A stretch of DNA of 64,000 nucleotides. It comes from CAYFQH01 sp964345215 (lineage in GTDB: Bacteria > Bacillota > Clostridia > Christensenellales > Aristaeellaceae). The position numbers and the translations under genes are program-made. Positions 40,665-47,726 of the stretch are shown in pieces. Below the pieces are notes generated by a model, which ran no database searches, had not been told where the DNA came from, and saw only the letters and a list, made by a program, of their open reading frames with translations. Numbering within the stretch: position 1 is the first letter of the stretch; each line of letters begins with the position of its first letter. Where the stretch lies: contig CAYFQH010000002.1 in NCBI GenBank assembly GCA_964345215.1, positions 23,736 to 87,735 on the forward strand, written 5' to 3'.

Positions 40665-41957
40665 TTATCCAGCCGTTTCTTTTTGGGCCCTGGCGTAGGG
40701 ATCCGGCTCTTTTACCTTTAAAAGCACCACAAAGCCCAATGCAAATAAAATCATGTTTAAAATAAAAGGGTAAATGGGATTTAATTCCGACAGGGCCCCG
40801 GCAATGGAACCAAAAGGTGCCGTTAACACTAAGGTTAAGGTGGTTAATAAAGCCAGTTCCCTCGCCCGGTCGTTTTTATCCAGAGAGAAGGTTTCCAAAG
40901 AACTCTTCCTTGGGAATACCAGGGCAAAACAGGCGGCTTCCAAAACCGTGTATAATAAAAACATCAATAAATTGTCTTTTGGAATGATAATTAGCATACA
41001 CTGAGACAAAATGTATAAAATGGTTCCGGCAATCATGGGCAGCTTAATTTTTTTAATTCTGTCCTGGAGGCCAAACATAAATACAATCATTATGCCCGTG
41101 CTGATGATGGGAATAAAAGATAAAAACCCTTCGGGCACATTTAATTGCTCTTTGGCATAAATGTTGGTAAAGGTAACCATAATCATCCGGGCGGCACCAT
41201 AAATCGCCTGAATAAGCAAAATGCGCACCTTGGCACCGTGGGTAAAAAAGCTTTTGAGGGCCTTGACCGAATAGTTTTGCTTTACCAATGTAAGCAGGGG
41301 GGTATGCTTGTTTTCCGCCATCTTCATCATACCAATTTGGGTTTCGTTGCAGTATTTTAAGGTGATGTAGGATTTTAAAAACATGTTCATGCTAAAAATG
41401 ACATACAACACCCTTAATACCGGCACAATGCTGAAGCGGCTGATAAAAATCCCCGATAAGGGGGCGAATATCACTGCCACCATGCCGCCGATGGTCACCC
41501 AGTTATGAATGTTTAAAATGTCTTTATCCTGGGCATCTTCTACCAACAGGCATACCCAGGAGGTTTGGTTAATCTGCTCAAAGCTGTTTAAGAAGTAAGC
41601 CAAAACAAACATCCAATAGCTTCCTGATACAGCAAAGGCCAGCATGGCCACGCTCCAACCGAAAAAATCCCCGAAAACCGTTGTTTTCTTCCGCCCAAAC
41701 TTGTCTGCCAAGGCCCCGGCAAATAGGCCAATAATCACCTGGCACACCATAAATATGGTTTGAAGAGAACCGATTTGCATTTTTGACAGGCCGTTTTCCC
41801 GCATGTAAAGGGAAACATAGGGATTGATTAAGTAATAGGGAATACCCCATAAGGGCTCAAGTAAAATAAGCACTTTCGGGTTCCCCTCAAGGGTAAAAAG
41901 CAGGTCAATTAACGAATTGTTTCTCAGGCGGCTGATCCATTTACTCTTTTTTTTCAT
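40665..41957 (-). CDS. MFS transporter
   Basis: 430-residue major facilitator protein with about 11-12 membrane segments. The MFS A-like motif GALADKFGRKKTTVFGD lies in the loop after the second segment. The start at 41957 is set 7 bases after AAGGA; ORF extensions up to 42050 are unsupported. No family motif indicates the substrate, and no enzyme genes accompany it. A hairpin-type terminator follows. Confidence 0.82.
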   Translation of the reverse strand: MKKKSKWISRLRNNSLIDLLFTLEGNPKVLILLEPLWGIPYYLINPYVSLYMRENGLSKMQIGSLQTIFMVCQVIIGLFAGALADKFGRKKTTVFGDFFGWSVAMLAFAVSGSYWMFVLAYFLNSFEQINQTSWVCLLVEDAQDKDILNIHNWVTIGGMVAVIFAPLSGIFISRFSIVPVLRVLYVIFSMNMFLKSYITLKYCNETQIGMMKMAENKHTPLLTLVKQNYSVKALKSFFTHGAKVRILLIQAIYGAARMIMVTFTNIYAKEQLNVPEGFLSFIPIISTGIMIVFMFGLQDRIKKIKLPMIAGTILYILSQCMLIIIPKDNLLMFLLYTVLEAACFALVFPRKSSLETFSLDKNDRARELALLTTLTLVLTAPFGSIAGALSELNPIYPFILNMILFALGFVVLLKVKEPDPYARAQKETAG

Positions 41958-42134
41958 TGGCATTTCCTTAACTCTACTCTGTTTTTTTACTGCAAATTGC
42001 CCCCTTAGGGCATTATTACATATTATACCCGTAAAGTCCGGAAAATGCACGGCTTTGGGACAGGTTTAACAAAATTTTGATAGTGGAGTGTGTCTACTAA
42101 AAAACGGCAAAGATACGAAACCATGATAACATAA

Positions 42135-42162
42135 AGAACCGCCGGTTTTAAACGGCGGTTCT
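42135..42162. terminator. GC-rich hairpin after the 31-codon gene
   Basis: AGAACCGCCG pairs with CGGCGGTTCT across an 8-base loop. On the minus strand it comes 27 bases after the stop codon of the short gene and is followed by TTATGTTA, a weak T run. Confidence 0.6.
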
Positions 42163-42188
42163 CTTATTGTTTAGGGCAAAAAACCCCT

Positions 42189-42284
42189 TTAGGCTATTAA
42201 CGGTGGAGCTTCTTGCCCCGCATTCACAGCGCGGATTGGCCATAGCCTGCCCGACAATGTAAGTAAATAGGAGGTTCTGGTCAT
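42189..42284 (-). CDS. Short 31-codon gene with strong ribosome binding site
   Basis: Too short for usual gene finding. AAAGGAG lies 7 bases before the ATG and the frame reads MTRTSYLLTLSGRL... to ...APPLIA. A second frame shifted by one base continues through the same region as MANPRCECGARSS... with a CxC pair, so the true product could differ or the sequence could contain a frameshift. The unit is complete: an activator-like box, a -10 box, an initiation site and a hairpin. Codon or conservation data are needed to be sure that it is translated. Confidence 0.5.
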   Translation of the reverse strand: MTRTSYLLTLSGRLWPIRAVNAGQEAPPLIA

Positions 42285-42315
42285 TTCAATCACTCCTTTC
42301 CTTTCTTCTACTTAC

Positions 42316-42369
42316 AGTATATCAATCCTTTGTAAACAAAGTATAAACGGGTTATAAACAGACTGTAAA
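42316..42369 (-). promoter_or_regulatory. Pho-box-like promoter: four TTTAYA repeats, 11-base period
   Basis: On the minus strand TTTACA, TTTATA, TTTATA and TTTACA begin exactly 11 bases apart (plus-strand positions 42364, 42353, 42342, 42331), each separated by 5 bases. A -10 box TATACT lies at 42321-42316 and the -35 position falls within the repeats. This is the architecture of PhoP boxes (TTWACA-type hexamers, 5-base spacers) and of other OmpR-family activators. Confidence 0.7.
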
Positions 42370-42476
42370 CAAAGCGGTGCTTACCTTTTATTGTTGATAC
42401 CTATCCTTTATTGAGGTGAAAACACCTCTTCTTTAGGAGAGTTGGATAAAGCCTTTCTTCTGCCTGTAGTCGGGGA

Positions 42477-42917
42477 TTATTTCCCTTTTTTTAAGGCCTC
42501 TTCAAACATTTTTTCCCGCTCTTCGAAAGTGACCACCCTGTCCAGCTGGGTGAGCATCCAAACATAGCCAAAGGGGTCCAAAAACATGGCATTGGTCATC
42601 CCGTAACCTTCCATAATGGTTACAGGTTGAATTTCGCTGCAACCCCCTTCAATGGCCTTATTAAATACAACATCGGCTTTTTCCACCAAAATATTAAACC
42701 AGGTGGGCTTTCCCTCCCCTTCCTTTGGGGCTACCAGCTGAAAGGCCGGGTTTTCATCAAGCATATGAAACCGGGTTCCGTAAAGGGTAAACACCACTTC
42801 GTTTTGCCCTAAATCAAATGCTGTGGCCTCCACAACCTCCAAATCAAAAATTTTTTGATATAAGGCAAGGGCTTCTAAAGAGTTTTTGACCACCATATCC
42901 AGTTCTACACCAACCAT
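42477..42917 (-). CDS. VOC-superfamily (glyoxalase-like, PhnB type) protein
   Basis: 146-residue VOC-fold protein: repeated beta-alpha-beta-beta-beta units, with VKNSLEALALYQKIFDLEVVEAT in the first half and GYGMTNAMFLDPFGYVWMLTQ in the second, which is the PhnB-like ending. Metal-binding residues of true glyoxalase I are not clearly present. Function unknown. It stands before the DUF1801 and DUF3052 genes on the same strand. Confidence 0.8.
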   Translation of the reverse strand: MVGVELDMVVKNSLEALALYQKIFDLEVVEATAFDLGQNEVVFTLYGTRFHMLDENPAFQLVAPKEGEGKPTWFNILVEKADVVFNKAIEGGCSEIQPVTIMEGYGMTNAMFLDPFGYVWMLTQLDRVVTFEEREKMFEEALKKGK

Positions 42918-42946
42918 TTATTTCACTTCTTTCATTACAAGGTTTG

Positions 42947-43384
42947 TTATTTACTTTGCTCAGGTTTTTCATCGTACCTATTGCTTATCAATTCGTAGCC
43001 CTGTTTAATAAGCTGTAAAAGAGCTGTTTCATCTACATCGGCCAACTTATGAATGTATACACAGCTTTTGCCTGCCTTGGCCTTACCCAACGTTTGTAAA
43101 AGTGCCTCCATCTTTTCCGGGGGTAAATACACATGGAGGGTGATTTTAGTTTTGCTAACAGAAAAGCCGGTTTTATAAATTTCTCCCTGATGCCCTGTAG
43201 CATAGCGGTAACGGTAGCGGCCAAAGCCAATGTACTTGCCTGCCCACACTACCGGCTCTTCCCCTGTGGCTTTGGTAAAGAGCAGTAACAGCTTTTGGGC
43301 ATCCTGCTGTTTTGCCTTGGTGGGCAGGGTTTCAATCACCGCTTTGGCCGGCACATCACCGGGCTTGGTCTTCATTTCGTACAT
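42947..43384 (-). CDS. DUF1801 domain protein
   Basis: 145-residue protein. Visible family features: an N-terminal helix with AQKLLLLFTKATGEEPVVWAGKYIGFGRYRYRY and a C-terminal lysine-containing segment SCVYIHKLADVDETALLQLIKQGY. DUF1801 proteins (YdhG-like) resemble SufE/frataxin-type small folds and are of unknown function. Its start lies 3 bases after the stop of the DUF3052 gene, so the pair is translationally coupled. Confidence 0.8.
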   Translation of the reverse strand: MYEMKTKPGDVPAKAVIETLPTKAKQQDAQKLLLLFTKATGEEPVVWAGKYIGFGRYRYRYATGHQGEIYKTGFSVSKTKITLHVYLPPEKMEALLQTLGKAKAGKSCVYIHKLADVDETALLQLIKQGYELISNRYDEKPEQSK

Positions 43385-43386
43385 TT

Positions 43387-43794
43387 TTAGGTCCCAGCCT
43401 TTGTATTTTTGGGGCGAAAGTACTCCTTGTCCAATTCATTTGGCTTAAGGCGAATGGCCGACCAAGTGTCATCAAGAGCTACCTGGGCTACCGGGTGCCA
43501 GCCCTTGGGGAGGACTAAATCCCACAGGCTATCCCGGTTAATGTTGGGCTTTATCTTTCCCTTCCCCTTGGGGTAGGAAAGCCAAAAGGGCCCTCCCTTA
43601 TTTACATGGTCAATGGCCTTTGCAAAAAGGGTTTCAAAATCCGCCCTATCCTTTACAAACAGGTGAACAAAATCTCCTCGGCCCTGAGTAAGCCAGCTTA
43701 TGTCTTCTCCCTTGGGATAGCCTTGGGGAGGATTAATTACCAGGGCACTTAACCCAGGCTTTACTTTCATTTTAACAAAAATGGTGTTCTCCAT
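43387..43794 (-). CDS. DUF3052-like protein
   Basis: 135-residue protein with FVHLFVKDRADFETLF in the middle and NINRDSLWDLVLPKGWHPVAQVALDDTWSAIRLK near the C-terminus, a conserved ending seen in small proteins often encoded next to DUF1801 genes. Function unknown. AAGGGG lies before the ATG. It forms an operon with the DUF1801 gene. Confidence 0.72.
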   Translation of the reverse strand: MENTIFVKMKVKPGLSALVINPPQGYPKGEDISWLTQGRGDFVHLFVKDRADFETLFAKAIDHVNKGGPFWLSYPKGKGKIKPNINRDSLWDLVLPKGWHPVAQVALDDTWSAIRLKPNELDKEYFRPKNTKAGT

Positions 43795-43816
43795 ATTTTT
43801 TCCCCTTTTAAAATGT

Positions 43817-44287
43817 TTATTTCACCAAATCATAGGGCCAGCTGTTGATGCCCCCAAATTCGTAAATATTCGTATAGCCCAGGTTAACCAGTTTTTGCGC
43901 CGCCTGTTTGCTGCGGTTGCCGCTGCGGCAGTAAATTAAAATCAGCTGTTCCTTATCGGGCAGCTCCTCAGGGGCGGCGGCCCCAATGGTTTCGTTAGGC
44001 AAAAGTTGGGCACCAGGAATATGGCCTCCTTCGAACTCCCCTTGGGTACGCACATCTAAAAGAATAAAATTTTCTTCACTGTCCATCATTGTTTTTGCCT
44101 GCTGGGCATCAATTTGGGTGTAAGTTAAGGGAGTAGGGCTATCTTTCACGGCTGTTTCTCCTTGTGTTTGGTTAGCTTGGTCTGAAATACCGTTTTGTTT
44201 AGGTTTGTTATTTTGAGGACTGCAAGCGGTAAGGATGAGGGCTACTGCCAAAACCACAATCATCATCAGGCTTTTTTTGCTTTTCAT
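43817..44287 (-). CDS. Rhodanese-domain lipoprotein
   Basis: 156-residue surface lipoprotein. The signal peptide ends in the lipobox LTAC at residue 22, followed by a polar linker and a single rhodanese domain with FILLDVRTQGEFEGGHIPGA and the active-site loop IYCRSGNRS (catalytic Cys near residue 122). Rhodaneses carry persulfide sulfur; exported ones may handle sulfane sulfur or cyanide. It proves that this organism makes lipoproteins, in contrast to the binding proteins in the window that lack a lipobox. AAGGAG precedes the ATG. Confidence 0.88.
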   Translation of the reverse strand: MKSKKSLMMIVVLAVALILTACSPQNNKPKQNGISDQANQTQGETAVKDSPTPLTYTQIDAQQAKTMMDSEENFILLDVRTQGEFEGGHIPGAQLLPNETIGAAAPEELPDKEQLILIYCRSGNRSKQAAQKLVNLGYTNIYEFGGINSWPYDLVK

Positions 44288-44407
44288 GGGCTATCTGCTC
44301 CTTATCTCTTTTGCCCTTTAGCAAAAAGGGCATTTATATCAAGGTGCATGAAATATACCCCCCCTTCTTTTTACTGAAACAGGGGGATTATAAGCATTTA
44401 TTCTCTT

Positions 44408-44542
44408 TTAACGAATTGAAATTGCCTCAAGCTCAAACTCAATAACCCCATCGGCACAGAACAAGATATTTTTACGCCTTCCTTTGCCCCCACCCAAAGC
44501 AGTCAAATTCGAACCTTTTTGTTTACCACCGGAAGAATTCAA
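44408..44542 (-). CDS. Short 44-residue gene with TTG start
   Basis: A perfect AAGGAGGT (44549-44556) lies 6 bases before TTG at 44542. The frame gives a Gly/Lys-rich first half (NSSGGKQKGSN, ALGGGKGRRK) and an acidic, hydrophobic second half with one Cys (NILFCADGVIEFELEAIS). No known family. It lies alone in a 467-base gap (44288-44754). The ideal ribosome binding site and the biased composition make translation likely; the function is unknown. Confidence 0.5.
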   Translation of the reverse strand: MNSSGGKQKGSNLTALGGGKGRRKNILFCADGVIEFELEAISIR

Positions 44543-44705
44543 TTCTGTACCTCCTTTGTAGATCTTGAGCTTTTTTTACTGCCCTGTTTACTGTATCAAA
44601 AAAACCACCATCCACTTTTATAAGAATCAAATATATGATGAGGTCGTGCAGGGGAAGTGATTTGTCATAATATCCGGCTTTATTTTTATTCCGCTACTAT
44701 GGTAT

Positions 44706-44728
44706 GGTATGGTATCTTTCACCATACC
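44706..44728 (+). promoter_or_regulatory. Perfect hairpin/operator before the pyruvate-oxidase fragment
   Basis: GGTATGGT-ATCTTTC-ACCATACC, 14 bases before the AAAGGAGG site. The left side continues a tandem ATGGT array. Either an operator or an mRNA hairpin. Confidence 0.45.
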
Positions 44729-44754
44729 GACACAACTTAAAAAGGAGGCTGCGT

Positions 44755-46293
44755 ATGAAAATCACAGCTGGCCAGGCCCTGGTAAGGGTCCTTCATTCTT
44801 GGGATGTTAAGCACATTTACGGCATCGTAGGCAGTTCTGTAAACGGGCTGATGGATGCCCTTTATGCAGAACGGGATAAGGTTAATTACATTCAAGTACG
44901 CCACGAGGCCGCCGGAGCCATGGCCGCCGCAGGCTATGCTAAATTTACCCGTAAAATAGGGGTTTGTTACGGCTCGGCCGCCCCGGGAGGCACCAACCTG
45001 TTTAACGGTTTATATGATGCCAAAATGGACCGGGTGCCTCTTTTGGCCATTGTGGGGCAAACGGCCACCGCTAATATGAACACCACCTTTTTTCAGGAAA
45101 TGGATGAAATACCCATTTATGCCGATGTAAGCGTATATAACCACTGTGTAACCACGGCAGAACAAATACCCAATATTATTGAGGAAGCCATCCGTACCGC
45201 CTATGCTAAAAACGGGGTTTCCGTGGTGATTTTACCTAACGATTTGGTGGAACAGGTAATCGATTATACCCCCGTCTGGAGGCCAAGGCCCCGCCGGTGC
45301 CCTACAGCCCCCCCTTTGACCCTAATGATGTTGCGACCGCCCTTCAAATGATTAAGGAAGCCAAGCGCCCGGTTATCTACGGCGGTTTGGCCTTAAAGGG
45401 GCCAGGGATACAGTAACCGCCCTTTCCGAAAAATTTTCCATGCCCATTATTACCACCGCCCCCTCCATCGGCCTGGCAGCCCCCAATAACCACCCCAATT
45501 TTGTAGGCAGTTTCGGCCGTTTGGGCACCAAGCCCGCCTTTGAGGTGATGAACAGCACCGATTTAGTGCTGTTTGTAGGCACCAACTTCCCCTTTGCCCG
45601 GTACTGGCCCGAGGGCTTAAAGGTGATTCAGGTCAACAATGCCGTCGAGGACATGACTATGCCTACCTGGCCTTCGCTTGTTTGGAACTGTACAGCGCAA
45701 CCTTTAACCCGCAATACCTTACCCGCTGCAAAAGCCTTTTGGCCATCCTTCAGGAGGATTTTGCCGATAATACCGGGGCTTACTACCTAAGCAGCCGCCA
45801 AACCGGCGATCTGCTTTACCGGCCTAAGGAGTTTTACGATGGGGCTCTTCCATCGGCTAATTCCATCCTGATCTATGTATTTACCCAAATGGCCAAACTA
45901 ACGGGAGATCCGGTTTTTCAAACAAAGGCCGATGGGCTTTTGCACAATTACTCCCCCTTGTTTGCCGATCACCCCTTGGGGTACACCTTCGCCTTAAAGG
46001 CTCTCATTTTAAACCTCTTCCCCTCTAAGGAACTGGTAGCCCTTATCCCCGATGAAGAAATACCCGCCTTGGGGGACGCCCTTGATGCCCATTACCTGCC
46101 CCAGTTAAGCACTCTTGTAAAAAGCCCGGGTACCCAAAGGCAAATGAATGCCCTTGCCCCTTATACCAAAGCCTATCCCCCACCCCAAGGGAAGCCCGTT
46201 TTTTACCTGTGCCAAAACTTCAGCTGCCAGGCCCCGGTTGGCACGATTGAAGCCTTAATGGAAGCGTTGATAAAGGGCCCTTCAATAAAATGA
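44755..46293 (+). pseudogene. Chimeric pseudogene: pyruvate oxidase-like 5' part fused to yyaL-like 3' part
   Basis: From ATG 44755 (after AAAGGAGG) the frame is the N-terminal thiamine-diphosphate domain of a pyruvate oxidase/acetolactate synthase-type enzyme (RHEAAGAMAAAGYAK, GSAAPGGTNLFNGLYDA). A frame change near 45271-45280 leads into PPFDPNDVATALQMIKEAKRPVIYGGLALKG, a second at the G run 45398-45401 leads into the middle domain (DLVLFVGTNFPFARYW). Near 45642-45656 it switches to the C-terminal part of a YyaL/thioredoxin-domain protein (DYAYLAFACLELYSATF ... FYLCQNFSCQAPV) and stops at 46293. The cofactor-binding domain of the oxidase and the first part of YyaL are missing. It cannot make either enzyme. 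Confidence 0.85.
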
Positions 46294-46306
46294 AATTCAT
46301 TTTATT
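46284..46306. repeat. Palindrome AATAAAATGAA-A-TTCATTTTATT, copy 2
   Basis: Same 11-base arms as 27161-27183, overlapping the stop codon of the chimeric pseudogene. Confidence 0.7.
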
Positions 46307-46364
46307 AAAGAATGCCCGCTTGCCAAACTCTCCTGCTTTTTTCTTTCCTTTTTAGTATGAACCA

Positions 46365-46397
46365 AAAAGAGGCCCTTTTGGTTAAAGCGCCTCTTTT
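46365..46397. terminator. Bidirectional terminator, pseudogene and SH3 gene
   Basis: AAAAGAGGC pairs with GCCTCTTTT across a 15-base loop, between convergent units. Confidence 0.8.
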
Positions 46398-46418
46398 AAA
46401 TTTATTCGTTTCCCTTTT

Positions 46419-47474
46419 TTAATACGTTAAATTGGGTGTTAAAAACTCTGCCATCATAAAGCCTATTTGCCCATCCTGGGTTCTTACATGGTACCATATG
46501 GGGGTAAGGCCCCATACTTCCACTTGGGTGCCGCTGGGATATTGGGCAATAGCCATGGTTTTTTGAGACTGACCAGCCCTAAGGTTTAAGGTTTTACCCG
46601 TGTAGCCTTCTACGGTAACGGTAACCGTAGGCATGGCCGAAGGAATATTGGCCTGAGGAATATTGAAGGCCAGGTATTGACTATCCATATAGCCTTCCAA
46701 GCTGCCAATTTTTACCCGGGCCCAGCCATCTTTCCGTTTTTCAAGCACCAGGGCCTGTACCCCGTTGTAATACTTGCCCAGAGAGTTTGCCTCCCGGTTG
46801 GGGCTTTGGCGTAAGTGAAGCCTGTCTTGGGGGTTAGGGTTGTTCACAACAGCGTACTCTACAACATAGTCCACACTTTGGTCTTCGGGTAAAACATCTT
46901 CCAGCTTAGGGGTCAAAAATTCTGCCATCATAAAGCCTGTTTTTCCATCGGGGGTTTTCACATGATACCAAGCCGAGGTAAAGCCCATAACTTCTACTTG
47001 AATCCCCTGGTCGTACAGGGCAATAGAGGAAGCCCCCTTGGATGGGTTACTGCGCAGATTCAAATTTTTAACCGTTGTTGTTACCAAAGGCTTTGCAGAA
47101 TCAACAGCGTTTTGTTCAAAGCTTATAAATTTAACCATCATATACCCTTCCAAGTAACCTTGTTTCTGCCCAATGCGCACCTGGGCCCAGTCCTGAGAAG
47201 GGTAGGATAAAACCGCAACTTCCGTACCGTTATAATAACGCCCCAGGGATTTTCCCTCGCTGGTAGGACTTTGCCGCAAATGGAGCCGATCCCGGGGATT
47301 GGGGTTATGAACAACAGCTTTTTGGACAGGAGCATTTTCCGCCTCCACAGTTTCAGCAAACTCAGCAGGTACAACCGCTTGGGCTGGCACAACATCTCCC
47401 TTTACTGCTACAGGCAAAAATACAAAAGCAAAGCATAAGCTATAAACAATGAGCCACTTAGCATTTTTTTTCAC
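46419..47474 (-). CDS. Secreted protein with four bacterial SH3 domains
   Basis: 351-residue exported protein. Residues 1-26 form a signal peptide (KKNAKWLIVYSLCFAFVFLPVAV). Four SH3_3-type repeats follow; the pattern NPNPRDRLHLRQSPTSEGKSLGRYYNG occurs twice (repeats 1 and 3), alternating with LNLRSNPSKG/LNLRAGQSQK units ending in GFMMAEFLTP (repeats 2 and 4), so a two-domain unit was duplicated. Such domains bind cell-wall peptides or glycans; no catalytic domain is attached. I choose GTG 47474, 11 bases after GGAGG, which gives a normal MKKNAKW-type signal peptide. A role in wall binding is inferred. Confidence 0.82.
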   Translation of the reverse strand: MKKNAKWLIVYSLCFAFVFLPVAVKGDVVPAQAVVPAEFAETVEAENAPVQKAVVHNPNPRDRLHLRQSPTSEGKSLGRYYNGTEVAVLSYPSQDWAQVRIGQKQGYLEGYMMVKFISFEQNAVDSAKPLVTTTVKNLNLRSNPSKGASSIALYDQGIQVEVMGFTSAWYHVKTPDGKTGFMMAEFLTPKLEDVLPEDQSVDYVVEYAVVNNPNPQDRLHLRQSPNREANSLGKYYNGVQALVLEKRKDGWARVKIGSLEGYMDSQYLAFNIPQANIPSAMPTVTVTVEGYTGKTLNLRAGQSQKTMAIAQYPSGTQVEVWGLTPIWYHVRTQDGQIGFMMAEFLTPNLTY

Positions 47475-47639
47475 TGAACCGGACGCCTCCATCACTTGTG
47501 ATAATTAAAATAGTAATCCTATCATATCATCTTTTCATCAATATAACGAAGTTAAACTGAAAATTCTTCCCGCAAAAAATTATTTGCAATTGTCTTTTTC
47601 TTTCTCCCTTCGTTTCTACTTTTTATTTATATTTTGTTA

Positions 47640-47668
47640 TTGACATAGCTTTGTTAAACGTTTACCAT
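47640..47668 (+). promoter_or_regulatory. Promoter with LacI-type operator before the flavoprotein gene
   Basis: TTGACA (47640) and TACCAT (47663) are 17 bases apart. The spacer holds the CG-centred palindrome TAAACGTTTA (47655-47664), the typical core of LacI/GalR-family operators, so RNA polymerase access would be blocked by a bound repressor. Confidence 0.65.
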
Positions 47669-47726
47669 AGTAAGGCAGATAAATAAATTTTTGTCAATTC
47701 TGTCAAAGTAAGAAAGGATGTATACC

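Noticed and set aside
42060..42130. GGCAAAGATACGAAACC stretch resembling part of a cyclic di-GMP riboswitch
   Set aside because: The rest of the GEMM consensus (tetraloop, receptor and second hairpin) is not present.
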